NCBI RefSeq assembly: GCF_004522215.1
Contig: NZ_SDLR01000017.1
Coordinates: 1-45,279 of the forward strand
Reading direction: 5' to 3'
From: Ammoniphilus sp. YIM 78166
Lineage (GTDB): Bacteria; Bacillota; Bacilli; Aneurinibacillales; RAOX-1
DNA: 45,279 bases
A program made the translations under genes and the position numbers. Shown here one piece after another: positions 1 through 8,436 of this stretch (positions are counted from its first letter, which is position 1; each line of letters opens with the position of its first letter). The notes under the pieces are model-generated. The model ran no database searches and had not been told where the DNA came from. It saw only the letters and a program-made list of their open reading frames with translations.

Positions 1-47
1 CCAATAGTTCGATACCAATCACTATGGAATGATTGGACAAAAATAAA

Positions 48-68
48 AACCTCTTACTTCGAGAGGTT
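48..68 (-). terminator. intrinsic terminator after the 48-aa ORF
   Basis: Inverted repeat AACCTCT / AGAGGTT with a 7-nt loop, followed on the minus strand by a T-rich run (TTTTTATTTTTG). It overlaps the stop codon of the 54-200 ORF. Confidence 0.65.
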
Positions 69-200
69 CTTTGATTTATACTCTTCATTCTTTATAATCA
101 ATTTAGCGAGAAAATCGTGGAATTCTTCCTTTGATTTACCTTCGTCTGAAAATTGGATACGCACATTTTCGATTGCTGATTCCTTACTCTTTTGAATCAT
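54..200 (-). CDS. small hypothetical protein, 48 aa
   Basis: A 48-residue, highly charged (Lys/Glu-rich), probably helical protein with no recognised family. An AGAGGTGAAG ribosome binding site lies a few bases before the ATG at 200, and an intrinsic terminator overlaps the stop codon (48-68), so it looks like a real, short, self-contained gene end. The open frame continues upstream only to a stop at 255-257, so it could also be the surviving C-terminal piece of a longer gene. It has no visible link to the glycan genes that follow; small charged proteins of this kind are often found near mobile-element edges, but that is only inference. Confidence 0.5.
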   Translation of the reverse strand: MIQKSKESAIENVRIQFSDEGKSKEEFHDFLAKLIIKNEEYKSKNLSK

Positions 201-280
201 GCGCTTCACCTCTGCCTTACTATATGCTTCAGCAGATTGTCCTGATTCGCAGTATTAGAGATGAAATAATTAGAGATGCC

Positions 281-634
281 CTAAACACGTGACGAAAGGA
301 TTGCCGCACCTCCGGAGACGGAAAGAATGATGATCGCGACAAAGGTTAACGGCAGAAACCAGTACAGCAGAACTAAGGCTAAAGAAGACCATATACCTAC
401 ACACCAATGGCAGCTCAATAGGCTCCCGATCCAGTACCGAAGGCCTGAACCCTTTATCTCGACCTTACGGATCATCTCCCCATTATCGTCCATTTCATAG
501 GATTCAGACATGAATGGAGCTCTGAGAAATGAAGTGATCTCATCATACACAACCAAATGAGTCAAGCGAAAAGAGGCCAGGATCAAGATGGCCAAGTGAA
601 GCCAAGTGATATTCACTAGTTCAACCACATACAA
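281..634 (-). CDS. DUF1360 sporulation-type membrane protein (YjcA-like)
   Basis: A 117-residue protein matching the DUF1360 pattern: an N-terminal hydrophobic segment (about residues 9-25) followed by the RLTHLVVYDEIT signature, a central charged loop, the C-x-W-C-x-G-x-W motif (around residues 75-82), and a long C-terminal hydrophobic stretch. Members such as B. subtilis YjcA are sporulation-associated, with no known biochemical role. The start is supported by AAGGGGG about 5 nt before the ATG. It lies 19 bp downstream of the epimerase gene on the same strand and is probably the last gene of that operon. It is one of the clearest pointers that the whole cluster belongs to sporulation. Confidence 0.85.
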   Translation of the reverse strand: MYVVELVNITWLHLAILILASFRLTHLVVYDEITSFLRAPFMSESYEMDDNGEMIRKVEIKGSGLRYWIGSLLSCHWCVGIWSSLALVLLYWFLPLTFVAIIILSVSGGAAILSSRV

Positions 635-653
635 TCCCCCTTGTAATCAACTT

Positions 654-1565
654 TCATCCTCCTCTGGTAAAAAGCTCTTTAAGCCCATCTTCCAAATCAA
701 TCCTAGGGGTCCAGCCCCATTTTTCAATTTTCCCAATGGAAAGAATACTACGGACTAAATCTCCAAATTTGGGTCGGGTATAAACCGCTGGAATCGGTTG
801 ATACAGGGTTCGGTTAAGTATAGAAACCAATTCGTTCAAAGAAGTCCCTCTTCCTGTACCTACATTGAATACATCATTGATCGATTCATTCAGCCTGCTA
901 AACCTCATATTTGCCTCCACCACATCATGCACATGGATAAAATCCCGAATCTGCTCCCCATTCCCATAGATCGTCGGCGGTATCCCTTTGAGCAGATGGT
1001 CAATGAAGATGGCAATCACCCCTGACTCGCTGTGAGGAACCTGGCGGGGACCATAGACGTTGGCATACCTCAAAATGGTCCAATCAAACCCATACGATTG
1101 GGCATAAAAAGCAACATAGCGCTCTGCAGCCCATTTGTTGATTCCATACGGGGATATTGGATTTGGGGCAGCAGCCTCCGTTGGGGGATCCGTGCATTCT
1201 CCATAGACCGCCCCTCCGGAAGAAGCAAAAATGAATTTCTTAATTCCCGCTTTCCCTGATGCATCAAGAAGCCTAATGGTATCCCGGAGGTTAATTTCAA
1301 GATCGGTTATCGGTTCGCTGACAGAGGTTCGAACATTCACCTGGGCTGCGTGATGATTAATCAGATCCGGCTTTTCCTCCAGGATCAATTTCTCCAAACG
1401 TTGATCAGATAGACCCAAGTGGACAAATCGGGCTTGGGGATGAACATTTTTCCTATCACCGGTGGAAAGGTTGTCGACAGCGATGACCTCGCACCCAAGG
1501 CCAACATAACGGTCTACCAGGTGAGAACCGATAAACCCGGCCCCTCCTGTTACAAGAATCTTCAT
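654..1565 (-). CDS. NAD-dependent nucleotide-sugar epimerase/dehydratase (extended SDR, GalE-like)
   Basis: A 303-residue extended short-chain dehydrogenase/reductase. The Rossmann GGAGFIGSHLVD motif is at residues 7-18, the SSGGAVYG segment carries the catalytic Ser region, and YGINK (about residues 140-144) is the catalytic Y-x-x-x-K. RDFIHVHDV near residue 209 is typical of UDP-hexose 4-epimerases and UDP-GlcA epimerases/decarboxylases. It should interconvert an NDP-sugar for the glycosyltransferases around it; the exact substrate cannot be read from the sequence. The start is supported by GAAGGTGAA upstream of the ATG. It is co-directional with the GT and dehydrogenase genes at 2085-5329. 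Confidence 0.85.
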   Translation of the reverse strand: MKILVTGGAGFIGSHLVDRYVGLGCEVIAVDNLSTGDRKNVHPQARFVHLGLSDQRLEKLILEEKPDLINHHAAQVNVRTSVSEPITDLEINLRDTIRLLDASGKAGIKKFIFASSGGAVYGECTDPPTEAAAPNPISPYGINKWAAERYVAFYAQSYGFDWTILRYANVYGPRQVPHSESGVIAIFIDHLLKGIPPTIYGNGEQIRDFIHVHDVVEANMRFSRLNESINDVFNVGTGRGTSLNELVSILNRTLYQPIPAVYTRPKFGDLVRSILSIGKIEKWGWTPRIDLEDGLKELFTRGG

Positions 1566-1674
1566 GATTTGTGGTTCACCTTCTTTTCAGGGTCACTGGC
1601 TGAGCTACTGGTAATTTATTCATAATCTAGAGGGGCAGCTACACCAATCCGTGAAAATGGGCAGTCGATTAAGA

Positions 1675-2028
1675 TTAAATGCACGTTTGTCTCCCGATAT
1701 ATTTCGTCTTGACTCTTTGCCCCATGCTCTTTTTGCTTTTCTTGTCTTTTTTCTTACCGCTTTTCCCTTCCATTCGTTCCATTCGTTCCATTCGTTCCAT
1801 CCGTACATCCATTGACTTCCTTTTGTTTCCGGTCTTCGTCTTGCTCTTTTTCTTTATTCCGGCAAGCTCCCTACGGCAAAAGAAGGAGATACAGACACTC
1901 TTGCAGTTTTTATCATTAGGCGCCGAACTGCCGCAAAAAAACTCGCATGCCCTGGCATGCGCTTTCCCGCAGCTTCCGACGCTTTTTCTTATGATTATTT
2001 TCTTGACTATTTTCTTGTTTTTGTTCAT
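1675..2028 (-). CDS. small basic Cys-containing protein with MER repeats (coat-protein-like composition)
   Basis: A 117-residue, very basic protein with no recognised family. The N-terminal two-thirds has cysteines near residues 20, 28, 32, 42, 46 and 51. The C-terminal part is a run of Met-Glu-Arg triplets (encoded by a 9-bp tandem repeat) followed by GKKKDKKSKK. A GGATGG-type ribosome binding site precedes the ATG at 2028. Composition resembles Lys-rich spore-coat or morphogenetic proteins such as CotG/CotB tails, but there is no true motif match. It sits between the two glycan genes on the same strand. A competing ORF on the opposite strand (1679-2056) has no good ribosome site and strings of Leu/Phe typical of an antisense shadow. 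Confidence 0.5.
   Translation of the reverse strand: MNKNKKIVKKIIIRKSVGSCGKAHARACEFFCGSSAPNDKNCKSVCISFFCRRELAGIKKKSKTKTGNKRKSMDVRMERMERMERMEGKSGKKKDKKSKKSMGQRVKTKYIGRQTCI
1776..1803. repeat. 9-bp tandem repeat (CATTCGTTC)
   Basis: Three perfect copies plus a partial one of a 9-bp unit, in frame with the 1675-2028 CDS, encoding Met-Glu-Arg triplets. The in-frame unit suggests expansion by slippage under coding constraint. Confidence 0.75.
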
Positions 2029-2084
2029 CTGCTTTTCACCATCCTTTCTATTTTAAAGAGTCGGAGTAAAACCGTCAGCCCGGC

Positions 2085-3035
2085 TTAGCCATTATTTCTG
2101 AGGATCCGGCAGTTTCCCGGAGTGGGGTTTGAATGGCCCATTCCGCTTCCCGTCCAATGAATGGCCGTGGGAGAATGGCGAAGGGAGGAAGGTTTTTGGG
2201 GAGGTGGAGGAGAAGAAGAAAATTTATTTCTGGGAATCAGCTGCACTTGAAGCCACCCTGAGCTCAAATAGAACCACGGATAATAGTGATCCCCCCATTT
2301 TTTCAAGTAGCGCGTAATCATTTCCTTTTGAATTTCGTTGTATTTATGCTTGTTCTCTTGCAATGTAAGACGACCCGTATGTTGCTCCCTTGTCAGATTG
2401 TACAGATGACGATCGATCCACCGGAAATCATAGCGTTCAATTAGCTTGAACATGATGCGCCGATCCTCCATGTATCGCCCGCCATATTTATCACTGGTTT
2501 CCCACCCGCCTACTTCCCGCAGACTAGAGGTCCTATAAAACCGGGGGTACATGGAAGACGTCCAGGCAATAAGATCGTATCTCTGATCCGAACGGTACGA
2601 ACGCCGCCTCATGACGGGGCTTCTTGACGAACCGGTCCATTGAACATGGTTTCCGTATGCGAGCGCCGTTGTTTCAGGAGCCAGATCCATCTCCTTTATC
2701 AGGACTTCCAAGGCGGAAGGCTCTAGCCAATCATCGCTGTCCACTTGAACCATGAATTCCGTATCGACCAGTTTCAGCGCCTGGTTAAGGGCGTGGCAAA
2801 CCCCTTTATTTCCAGGCATCCTATAATAACTGATCCGCTCGTCCTTCCTAGACCATTCTCTCATTTTCGCTTCCGTATCATCGGTTGAGCCATCATCGAT
2901 CACCAGCAGTTTCCAATGAGGATAACTCTGGTTCATAACACTCATGATCGCACGCCCAATCTCGTTCGCCCGATTATACGTCGGAATGATGACGGTGACT
3001 TTCGAATGCTTATGCCGCATGTCGCCTTCTCGCAT
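2085..3035 (-). CDS. family 2 glycosyltransferase with shared HW-type C-terminal tail
   Basis: A 316-residue GT-A glycosyltransferase. The N-terminus VTVIIPTYNRANEI (residues 13-26), VIDDGSTD (about 46-53) and VDSDDW (about 97-102, the metal-binding D-x-D) are classic family 2 motifs. MEDRRI near residue 188 is the likely acceptor/base region. The catalytic domain ends near residue 265. It is followed by a Pro/Ser/basic linker and a tail with PTAIHWTG and, 13 residues after the Trp, NCRILRNN; the same tail occurs on five other GTs in this window. The start is supported by AGGAGAGG upstream of the ATG. It transfers a sugar from an NDP donor to an unknown acceptor, inferred to be a spore-surface glycan. 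Confidence 0.9.
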   Translation of the reverse strand: MREGDMRHKHSKVTVIIPTYNRANEIGRAIMSVMNQSYPHWKLLVIDDGSTDDTEAKMREWSRKDERISYYRMPGNKGVCHALNQALKLVDTEFMVQVDSDDWLEPSALEVLIKEMDLAPETTALAYGNHVQWTGSSRSPVMRRRSYRSDQRYDLIAWTSSMYPRFYRTSSLREVGGWETSDKYGGRYMEDRRIMFKLIERYDFRWIDRHLYNLTREQHTGRLTLQENKHKYNEIQKEMITRYLKKWGDHYYPWFYLSSGWLQVQLIPRNKFSSSPPPPQKPSSLRHSPTAIHWTGSGMGHSNPTPGNCRILRNNG

Positions 3036-3065
3036 CTTTAACCTCTCCTGTTCTTTTGGTCTTCC

Positions 3066-4049
3066 TCAGCCCTCTGCATGCCTTCCGCCCGCTTCGTTTC
3101 GGAACCATTCAATCGTATGCCGCAAGCCCTCATCTATGTCAATGGAAGGCTGATATTGCAGAAGTGCCCTCGCTTTGCTGAGATCAGGAACTCTGTTGGG
3201 TGTATCTTCATAGCCCTTGCCATAAGCTTTTTCATAAGGTATATGGATGATCTCCGATGAGCTTCCGGTTAATTTTTTTATTTTTTCAGCCAGCTTATTG
3301 ATCGATATCTCATGTTCTGTTCCTATATTAAACGCATGACCGTCATATTTCCTGTCCATGCAGGCTAAAGTTCCGTTAATGGCATCCGAAATGAAAGTGA
3401 AGCAACGGGTTTGTTCCCCCGTCCCGAAAACCCTAATAGGTTTCCCGCTAATAGCGGCTGAAATGAAATTGGGAATGACCCCTCCGTATTGAGTAGCTAT
3501 AGCACGAGGGCCAAAGATATTGAAATAGCGGACAACGGTTACCGGTAATCCTTTATCCGCATAGGCGAAACACATATGCTCATCCAAGGCTTTCGCTGCG
3601 GCATAACACCACCGATGGGTGGTCGTAGGGCCCAGCACCCTGCTGGATTCCTCAGTAAAAGGAAGCTGGTTGTTTTTTCCATACACTTCAGAAGTAGATG
3701 CAAAAATCACTTTATCGTTTCGGGATGATGCCAATTCCAATACATTTCGGGTTCCATCTATATTTCCTTCAATGACCTTCAACGGATCTTCTACCGTATT
3801 TTTGACCCCAAGCACGGCAGCCATATGAAAGATGAGATCGGTATCATCTATCAGTTCTTTTAATATCGCCCGGTCCAAAGTAGATCCTTGCACAAACCTT
3901 ATAGCAAATTGCTTCTCCGCTCTTGCCACGAATGAACGCTTCCCTGCCGACAGATCATCAATTACGGTTACATGATGGCCTTGCTGAGCCAAAGCCTCAA
4001 CCAAATGAGATCCAATAAAGCCTGCACCGCCAGTGACCAGAATGTTCAC
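3066..4049 (-). CDS. NAD-dependent nucleotide-sugar epimerase/decarboxylase (extended SDR)
   Basis: A 327-residue extended SDR with GGAGFIGSHLVE at residues 7-18, STSEVYG around 118-124 and a YAAAK catalytic motif around 149-153. FTFISDAI and the NRVPDLSKA stretch resemble UDP-glucuronate decarboxylases or 4-epimerases. The GTG start overlaps the TGA of the upstream dehydrogenase (4046-5329) and follows GGAGGAG, so the two are translationally coupled. That coupling suggests its substrate is the UDP-uronic acid the dehydrogenase makes, which is inference. It is only distantly related to the other SDR at 654-1565, so the two probably act on different sugars. Confidence 0.85.
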   Translation of the reverse strand: MNILVTGGAGFIGSHLVEALAQQGHHVTVIDDLSAGKRSFVARAEKQFAIRFVQGSTLDRAILKELIDDTDLIFHMAAVLGVKNTVEDPLKVIEGNIDGTRNVLELASSRNDKVIFASTSEVYGKNNQLPFTEESSRVLGPTTTHRWCYAAAKALDEHMCFAYADKGLPVTVVRYFNIFGPRAIATQYGGVIPNFISAAISGKPIRVFGTGEQTRCFTFISDAINGTLACMDRKYDGHAFNIGTEHEISINKLAEKIKKLTGSSSEIIHIPYEKAYGKGYEDTPNRVPDLSKARALLQYQPSIDIDEGLRHTIEWFRNEAGGRHAEG

Positions 4050-5329
4050 AGGTCTCCTCCTCCCAATCGATAGATTTTGGCTTTTCCCTGCATTCCCTTG
4101 GTTGCATTGCGCGTATCAAATACCATCCTTGAATGATCAAGAATCTGTTGGAGAGGGATCTGCGTGTGGTCGGTATAAATCACAGTGCAATCCATTTGGC
4201 TTAACAATTCTTCTGTAATGTCTACACTATCCATGCGATCCTCTTCAACGAAGATCGAAGGCACGAAAGGATCATGATAGTAAACCTTTGCTCCTTCTTG
4301 TTTCAATAGCCTAATCAACTCAAAAATGCTTGATTCCCTGACATCATTGATATCCCGCTTATAAGCCGCTCCATAAAGCAAGACTTGAACTTCCCGGAGA
4401 TCTTTCGGGCGAGATAACATTTTGATGCGATCCACTAAATATTCAGGCATCTCCCGGTTGATTTGGTCTGACAGTTCAATAAACTGGCTCCTTAAGCCAT
4501 ATTGCTTCGTCTTCCATTGCAGGTAAAGCGGATCTACCGGAATACAATGTCCCCCGATTCCCGGGCCAGGAAAAAAAGGGGTGAAGCCATACGGCTTCGT
4601 CTTCGCTGCGTCAATGACTTCCCACAGGTTGATCTTCAGCACATCACAAATTCGAGTCAGTTCATTAACAAATGAAATATTGACGAAACGATAACTGTTT
4701 TCCATCAGCTTTGCCAATTCAGCTACCTCTGGGGACGAAACTAGGATCACTTCATCAAACACTTGGCTATACATGTCGCAGCCCCTTCGTATACATTCAT
4801 CTGTAACTCCACCAAGCAGCTTAGGTATTCTTTCAAGCGGGTACTCTTTATTGCCCGGGTCGATTCGCTCAGGAGAATAGCATAGGAAGATATCTTTCCC
4901 TACATTCAGTCCGTTCCCCTCCAGCAAAGGCTTTAATACGTCTCTCGTGGTTCCCGGATAAGTCGAGCTTTCCAATATGACCAGTTGGCCATGACGGACT
5001 CTTTTGGCGATTTCTGCTCCTGCATGCTCCAAGAAGCTCGTATCCGGCGCATGGTCCGATCCCAGCGGCGTAGGGACGCAAACGATGATGACGTCAACAG
5101 CGGAAAGGGCATCATAATGATCGGTGACACTGAATCGGCAAGCAGCGAACGCCTCTTGAACTTCCTGATCGCTCACATCGGTAAGGTAGCTCACCCCTTG
5201 CTTGAGATGATTAATTTTTTTCCGGTCAATATCAATTCCGAGGACATCAAATCCCTTCTTTACAAGCAAAAAGGAAAGCGGCAAACCTACATACCCTAAG
5301 CCGATCACTCCAATCTTGCGCAGGGTCAT
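4046..5329 (-). CDS. UDP-N-acetylglucosamine 6-dehydrogenase (WbpA-type nucleotide-sugar dehydrogenase)
   Basis: A 427-residue UDP-sugar 6-dehydrogenase that oxidises the C6 hydroxyl to a carboxylate with two NAD+. The NAD-binding IGLGYVGLPL is at residues 8-17. VPTPLG, the ESSTYPGTT motif and YSPERIDPG are the usual family landmarks. GIGGHCIPVDP (about residues 259-269) carries the catalytic cysteine and is the form seen in WbpA/WecC-type enzymes. Length is normal for the family. With the WbpB/E/D homologues at 10631-13438 it would supply UDP-GlcNAcA for a 2,3-diamino-uronic acid. GGGAGTG precedes the ATG. A sigma-K-like -10 (CATATGATA, 5374-5382, minus strand) lies upstream without a matching -35. 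Confidence 0.9.
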   Translation of the reverse strand: MTLRKIGVIGLGYVGLPLSFLLVKKGFDVLGIDIDRKKINHLKQGVSYLTDVSDQEVQEAFAACRFSVTDHYDALSAVDVIIVCVPTPLGSDHAPDTSFLEHAGAEIAKRVRHGQLVILESSTYPGTTRDVLKPLLEGNGLNVGKDIFLCYSPERIDPGNKEYPLERIPKLLGGVTDECIRRGCDMYSQVFDEVILVSSPEVAELAKLMENSYRFVNISFVNELTRICDVLKINLWEVIDAAKTKPYGFTPFFPGPGIGGHCIPVDPLYLQWKTKQYGLRSQFIELSDQINREMPEYLVDRIKMLSRPKDLREVQVLLYGAAYKRDINDVRESSIFELIRLLKQEGAKVYYHDPFVPSIFVEEDRMDSVDITEELLSQMDCTVIYTDHTQIPLQQILDHSRMVFDTRNATKGMQGKAKIYRLGGGDL

Positions 5330-5467
5330 ACTTTATCACTCCCTATGGATCATATTTCTTGAGTTGGCTAACATATCATATGAATCTTCTTGTATTCTCG
5401 TATAGTTGATTGAACTACTTTTCCTAGAAATAGTTGAATAATCGATAGGTTTCAATCCATAAAAATG

Positions 5468-5487
5468 GCGCACCTGAAAGGGTGCGC
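5468..5487 (-). terminator. intrinsic terminator downstream of the 5498-6385 gene
   Basis: Stem GCGCACC / GGTGCGC with a 6-nt loop, followed on the minus strand by CATTTTTATGG. It lies directly after the stop of the upstream glycosyltransferase and separates it from the dehydrogenase operon. Confidence 0.8.
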
Positions 5488-5497
5488 TCTTCTTGCC

Positions 5498-6385
5498 TTA
5501 TAAGCGATTGGATATTTGAATCACTTTTACTCCTCTTTTAAGACCTTCGCCCGTCTTTACAGGATGGGGAGCCTTACGGGAAATGTTCTCGGCAACCGGA
5601 TGATCCTCTCTCTTCCCAGTCACTAAACTTCTAATATAACTTCTGGCAGGATTGCTCCATTCCCTGGAAATCGGATGAAATAAGAAAGTGCGAGGACAAT
5701 TCGCTAGAAATCTCTTCAATTCCGCCTCTGTAAAATGAGGTCGGAACCGAATCGAACAACTGACGTCATCAGGATAGCGTTTTGGTTTAAAACCGAGGCT
5801 TTTTACTAGATTGACATAGACGGTTTCATCCGTACCGAATGCAGTTGTTTGAGCCAAGTTCCTTTCTACCTGCTGAATTTGCTCGAAATGAATAATCCGC
5901 TGCACCAGCCGCTTGCTGTATATCTGCCCGACATTAAAGCAGCCGAGGAATGGATCCGTTCCAAAAAGGGGTCTCCATTTTGCCCATTCTCTTTTAATGC
6001 TTATCCCTGGGTACCATTCCTTCTCCGGCACCCTGACGCGTACGCCCATATAATCTGCATGACCCATCTCTTCAGCAATGAAATCTTCGAAACCCTTTCT
6101 CGCAAACAGGGCATCCGAATCCAAATTAATCAAGTAATCATAATCCAGCCGCATCTGATGCAGCCATTTCATGACTTGCAGCATATAGATCGTGGTCTTT
6201 CCGTAGCTTAGCTTATGGCTGGCCGGACATACCGGGTAACTCAATCCCTCGCATAAGCTCTCATCATGACCGCCATTATATAGCACAATATGGCTACTCG
6301 GGCAAAAATGGCGGATGTTAGCGAGCATTTCCCTTACCACTTCTTTTTTTTCATGAACAAGTACGGCGAAACATAATTTGGTCAT
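5498..6385 (-). CDS. putative glycosyltransferase (GT-A-like, DSD motif)
   Basis: A 295-residue protein starting KLCFAVLVHEKKEVVREM, which resembles the start of Core-2/I-branching-type (GT14-like) transferases. A YLINLDSDALF segment near residues 85-95 supplies a D-x-D-like metal site, and GTDETVYVNL near residue 184 resembles the acceptor-site acidic region. The catalytic domain ends near residue 255; the rest is a basic linker finishing KVIQISNRL, weakly similar to the second block of the shared GT tail but without the HW block. AAAGGAG precedes the ATG. It stands alone between a terminator and a divergent GT gene. The substrate is unknown. Confidence 0.7.
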   Translation of the reverse strand: MTKLCFAVLVHEKKEVVREMLANIRHFCPSSHIVLYNGGHDESLCEGLSYPVCPASHKLSYGKTTIYMLQVMKWLHQMRLDYDYLINLDSDALFARKGFEDFIAEEMGHADYMGVRVRVPEKEWYPGISIKREWAKWRPLFGTDPFLGCFNVGQIYSKRLVQRIIHFEQIQQVERNLAQTTAFGTDETVYVNLVKSLGFKPKRYPDDVSCSIRFRPHFTEAELKRFLANCPRTFLFHPISREWSNPARSYIRSLVTGKREDHPVAENISRKAPHPVKTGEGLKRGVKVIQISNRL

Positions 6386-6581
6386 TGGTACCAGCTCCTT
6401 TCCTGCACAATCTGCCTGTTGCTATTATATTCTTGGATTGGAAAATGGATTGGACTTGGAATCATCTTACGATTCTTCCACACACTAACTCAGCCGTTTG
6501 CCCAACCCTAAATCAAGCGGAATACATATACTGGTTATCAATCAATTCCAATTCACCATCCTCTTGAAAGGAGGGTCACCC

Positions 6582-7472
6582 ATCAGCCAAACCAAATCTC
6601 TAAACACCATGCATCTCCTGCAGGCCATAGGAGATGCCATCAAGGAAAAACGCCCTTTCAGCGTTGCGAGAGTCGGAGATGGAGAAAATATTGTCCTGGC
6701 TCAGTATGGAATCTTGCCTGAGCGTGAGATCCTAAGGACGGCAGTTGCCACTCAGTGGCCTTACCATCCCGCAGGAATCAAGCTTCCGGACAAGAAGGCA
6801 AGGGATGAAGTGCTCGCTTCGCTAAAGAGAATAGATCTGGTCGGTATTCTTCCGTACAACGACAAAAGAATCCAAGCTCCGGAAAAATATAAAAGACCCC
6901 TGACCGAAAAAGTCTTTCACCATTACCGCTTTTATCCTAAAGCTACCTTTGATGCTTATGTATTCCGGGGGATCCTTTCCAATCCATCATTTTGGCGTAT
7001 CATGAAAGGCCAGCGTATCGCAGTCATTTCAAAATGGGGGGAGCTATTTAAACGAAGTTCTCTTCAAGCATCATCCCATTGGGATTTTCAGATTGCAGAA
7101 ACTATTCCGGTCAACAATTACTATGAAATTTCCAAGGTGTTAGCGCAATTGGAGTCTTTGGAGTTTGATGTTGCCTTCCTCGGAGCTGGAGTAGGAGCAA
7201 TCGTGCTGAGCCAGCAAATTGCCGAGCGTTATGGAAAAGTCGCTATTGATATCGGCCAGGGGATATCCCGCGTAGCGAAGGGAGCCATCCGAATTCCTTG
7301 TTCAGCGGATCTAAGCAAGGGATCTCCTGCCAGACTACCTTCACCGCCTTTGTCTCCAGCGGAAAGAAAAGGAACGGCACGTCACTGGACATTAAACTCC
7401 AGGATAACTAACCATACCAGCCATAACGGAAACCACTATTTCATCGAGCGCAATGGACACGGCAATCCATAA
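6582..7472 (+). CDS. GT-D fold glycosyltransferase with shared HW-type tail
   Basis: A roughly 297-residue protein of the GT-D fold family (DUF1792-like). The hallmark is PFSVARVGDGENIVL near the N-terminus. FLGAGVGAIVLSQQI and AIDIGQGIS are the later conserved pieces. It ends in a Pro-rich linker, then GTARHWT and, 15 residues after the Trp, HYFIERNGHG: the shared GT tail. The start is a puzzle: a perfect GAAAGGAGGG site (6566-6575) sits 6 nt before an in-frame ATC at 6582, while the nearest ATG (6609) is over 30 nt away and an upstream ATG at 6498 has no site and may lie upstream of the transcript start. I annotate the ATC; ATG 6609 is the fallback. The gene runs against all its neighbours. 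Confidence 0.75.
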   Translation: MSQTKSLNTMHLLQAIGDAIKEKRPFSVARVGDGENIVLAQYGILPEREILRTAVATQWPYHPAGIKLPDKKARDEVLASLKRIDLVGILPYNDKRIQAPEKYKRPLTEKVFHHYRFYPKATFDAYVFRGILSNPSFWRIMKGQRIAVISKWGELFKRSSLQASSHWDFQIAETIPVNNYYEISKVLAQLESLEFDVAFLGAGVGAIVLSQQIAERYGKVAIDIGQGISRVAKGAIRIPCSADLSKGSPARLPSPPLSPAERKGTARHWTLNSRITNHTSHNGNHYFIERNGHGNP

Positions 7473-7488
7473 AATCCGCATAGCAAAA

Positions 7489-7517
7489 CCCCTGCATGCC
7501 AACATGGTGTGCAGGGG
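7489..7517. terminator. bidirectional intrinsic terminator
   Basis: Stem CCCCTGCA / TGCAGGGG with AAAA before and GTTT after, placed between the convergent genes ending at 7472 and 7545. Confidence 0.75.
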
Positions 7518-7544
7518 GTTTCCATCCGCTTAAGATGAATTTCC

Positions 7545-8387
7545 TTAAGCAAAAGGATGATTCTTATTGACCCATATTCCATGACTATTCCTAAGGTTAC
7601 CATGGTTTGTTCCTCTGGCAGTATTTCCATTCCAATGAGCCGCATTGACCCGTCGCTTAAAGTTAGCTGGCTTTTTGGGCAGTGCAGGGGTACGACTGCC
7701 CATAAACTGTTGCAGAATTTGCTTGATCTTTGCGGAATCCGTCACCATATTCTCTCTTGTAAATTTACTCATGGTATTTGCATTGTGTATGACTACGATA
7801 AAATTGAGAGGTTTTAAGACTTCGTGCGGGAGTTTTATGGCATCATTATGACCGTTGATTTTATATCTTTTTCCAGCCAAGTATTTTTCCGTATCGTAGA
7901 TGAAGGTGAAAAAAGGAGGTGAGGAGCGGGTATACGTAGACAACGTATGGTTAAGGGAGTTATAGATATAGCCTTTCTGGTTAATCAGTACTTGTGTATC
8001 TTTCTTGGGCTTATAATCATGCAACTGTTGTATAAAGGTCTTATGATACATATCGTCAGAATCCAGTCGAGCCATATAAAGGGATTCGGATCCTGCAATA
8101 TACCTCGCTACTTCTTGCTCAAAGTCCGTTCCTTTAATGAACCTGATATTCCCTGGAAGTTTAGGATACTTTTTCAAAGTTTGCCTTATTATATGTTCTG
8201 TCTGATCTGCGTACTGAACTAGAGCGATGAAGTTTTTATTCGTTTGATTCTTCAAGCTCTGTGCGGTGAACTTCATAAAGATCGACATTCTATTATGAAT
8301 CCATGATTTGCTTAACTGCTGATCAGACTTGGACCGTTGTATTCTCCAGGAATTAAATGTGATTTTAACTATTATTCTTTTACTCAA
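7545..8387 (-). CDS. putative rhamnosyltransferase-like glycosyltransferase with HW-type tail
   Basis: A 280-residue protein resembling the putative rhamnosyl transferase family: an N-terminal KITFNSW strand, W-I-H-N-R-M-S (about residues 29-35), FTAQSLKNQT (a remnant of the GT2 SI-x-x-Q pattern), then MARLDSDDMYH (about 103-113) with the D-x-D metal site. The catalytic part ends near residue 215. After a basic linker come RVNAAHWNG (246-254) and, 16 residues after the Trp, HGIWVNKNH. This is the clearest version of the shared tail. TTG start with GAAGGTGAG upstream. The donor and acceptor are not predictable. It is the last gene of the run starting at 13438. Confidence 0.75.
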   Translation of the reverse strand: MSKRIIVKITFNSWRIQRSKSDQQLSKSWIHNRMSIFMKFTAQSLKNQTNKNFIALVQYADQTEHIIRQTLKKYPKLPGNIRFIKGTDFEQEVARYIAGSESLYMARLDSDDMYHKTFIQQLHDYKPKKDTQVLINQKGYIYNSLNHTLSTYTRSSPPFFTFIYDTEKYLAGKRYKINGHNDAIKLPHEVLKPLNFIVVIHNANTMSKFTRENMVTDSAKIKQILQQFMGSRTPALPKKPANFKRRVNAAHWNGNTARGTNHGNLRNSHGIWVNKNHPFA

Positions 8388-8436
8388 GGTCGCATCTCAC
8401 CTTCTTCCTCCTATTCGGCTTTCCGATTCCCAGGTT

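Noticed and set aside
1679..2056. 125-codon plus-strand ORF rich in Leu/Phe
   Set aside because: Antisense to the basic Lys-rich ORF; the composition is what the reverse strand of Lys/Glu codons gives, and there is no good ribosome site.
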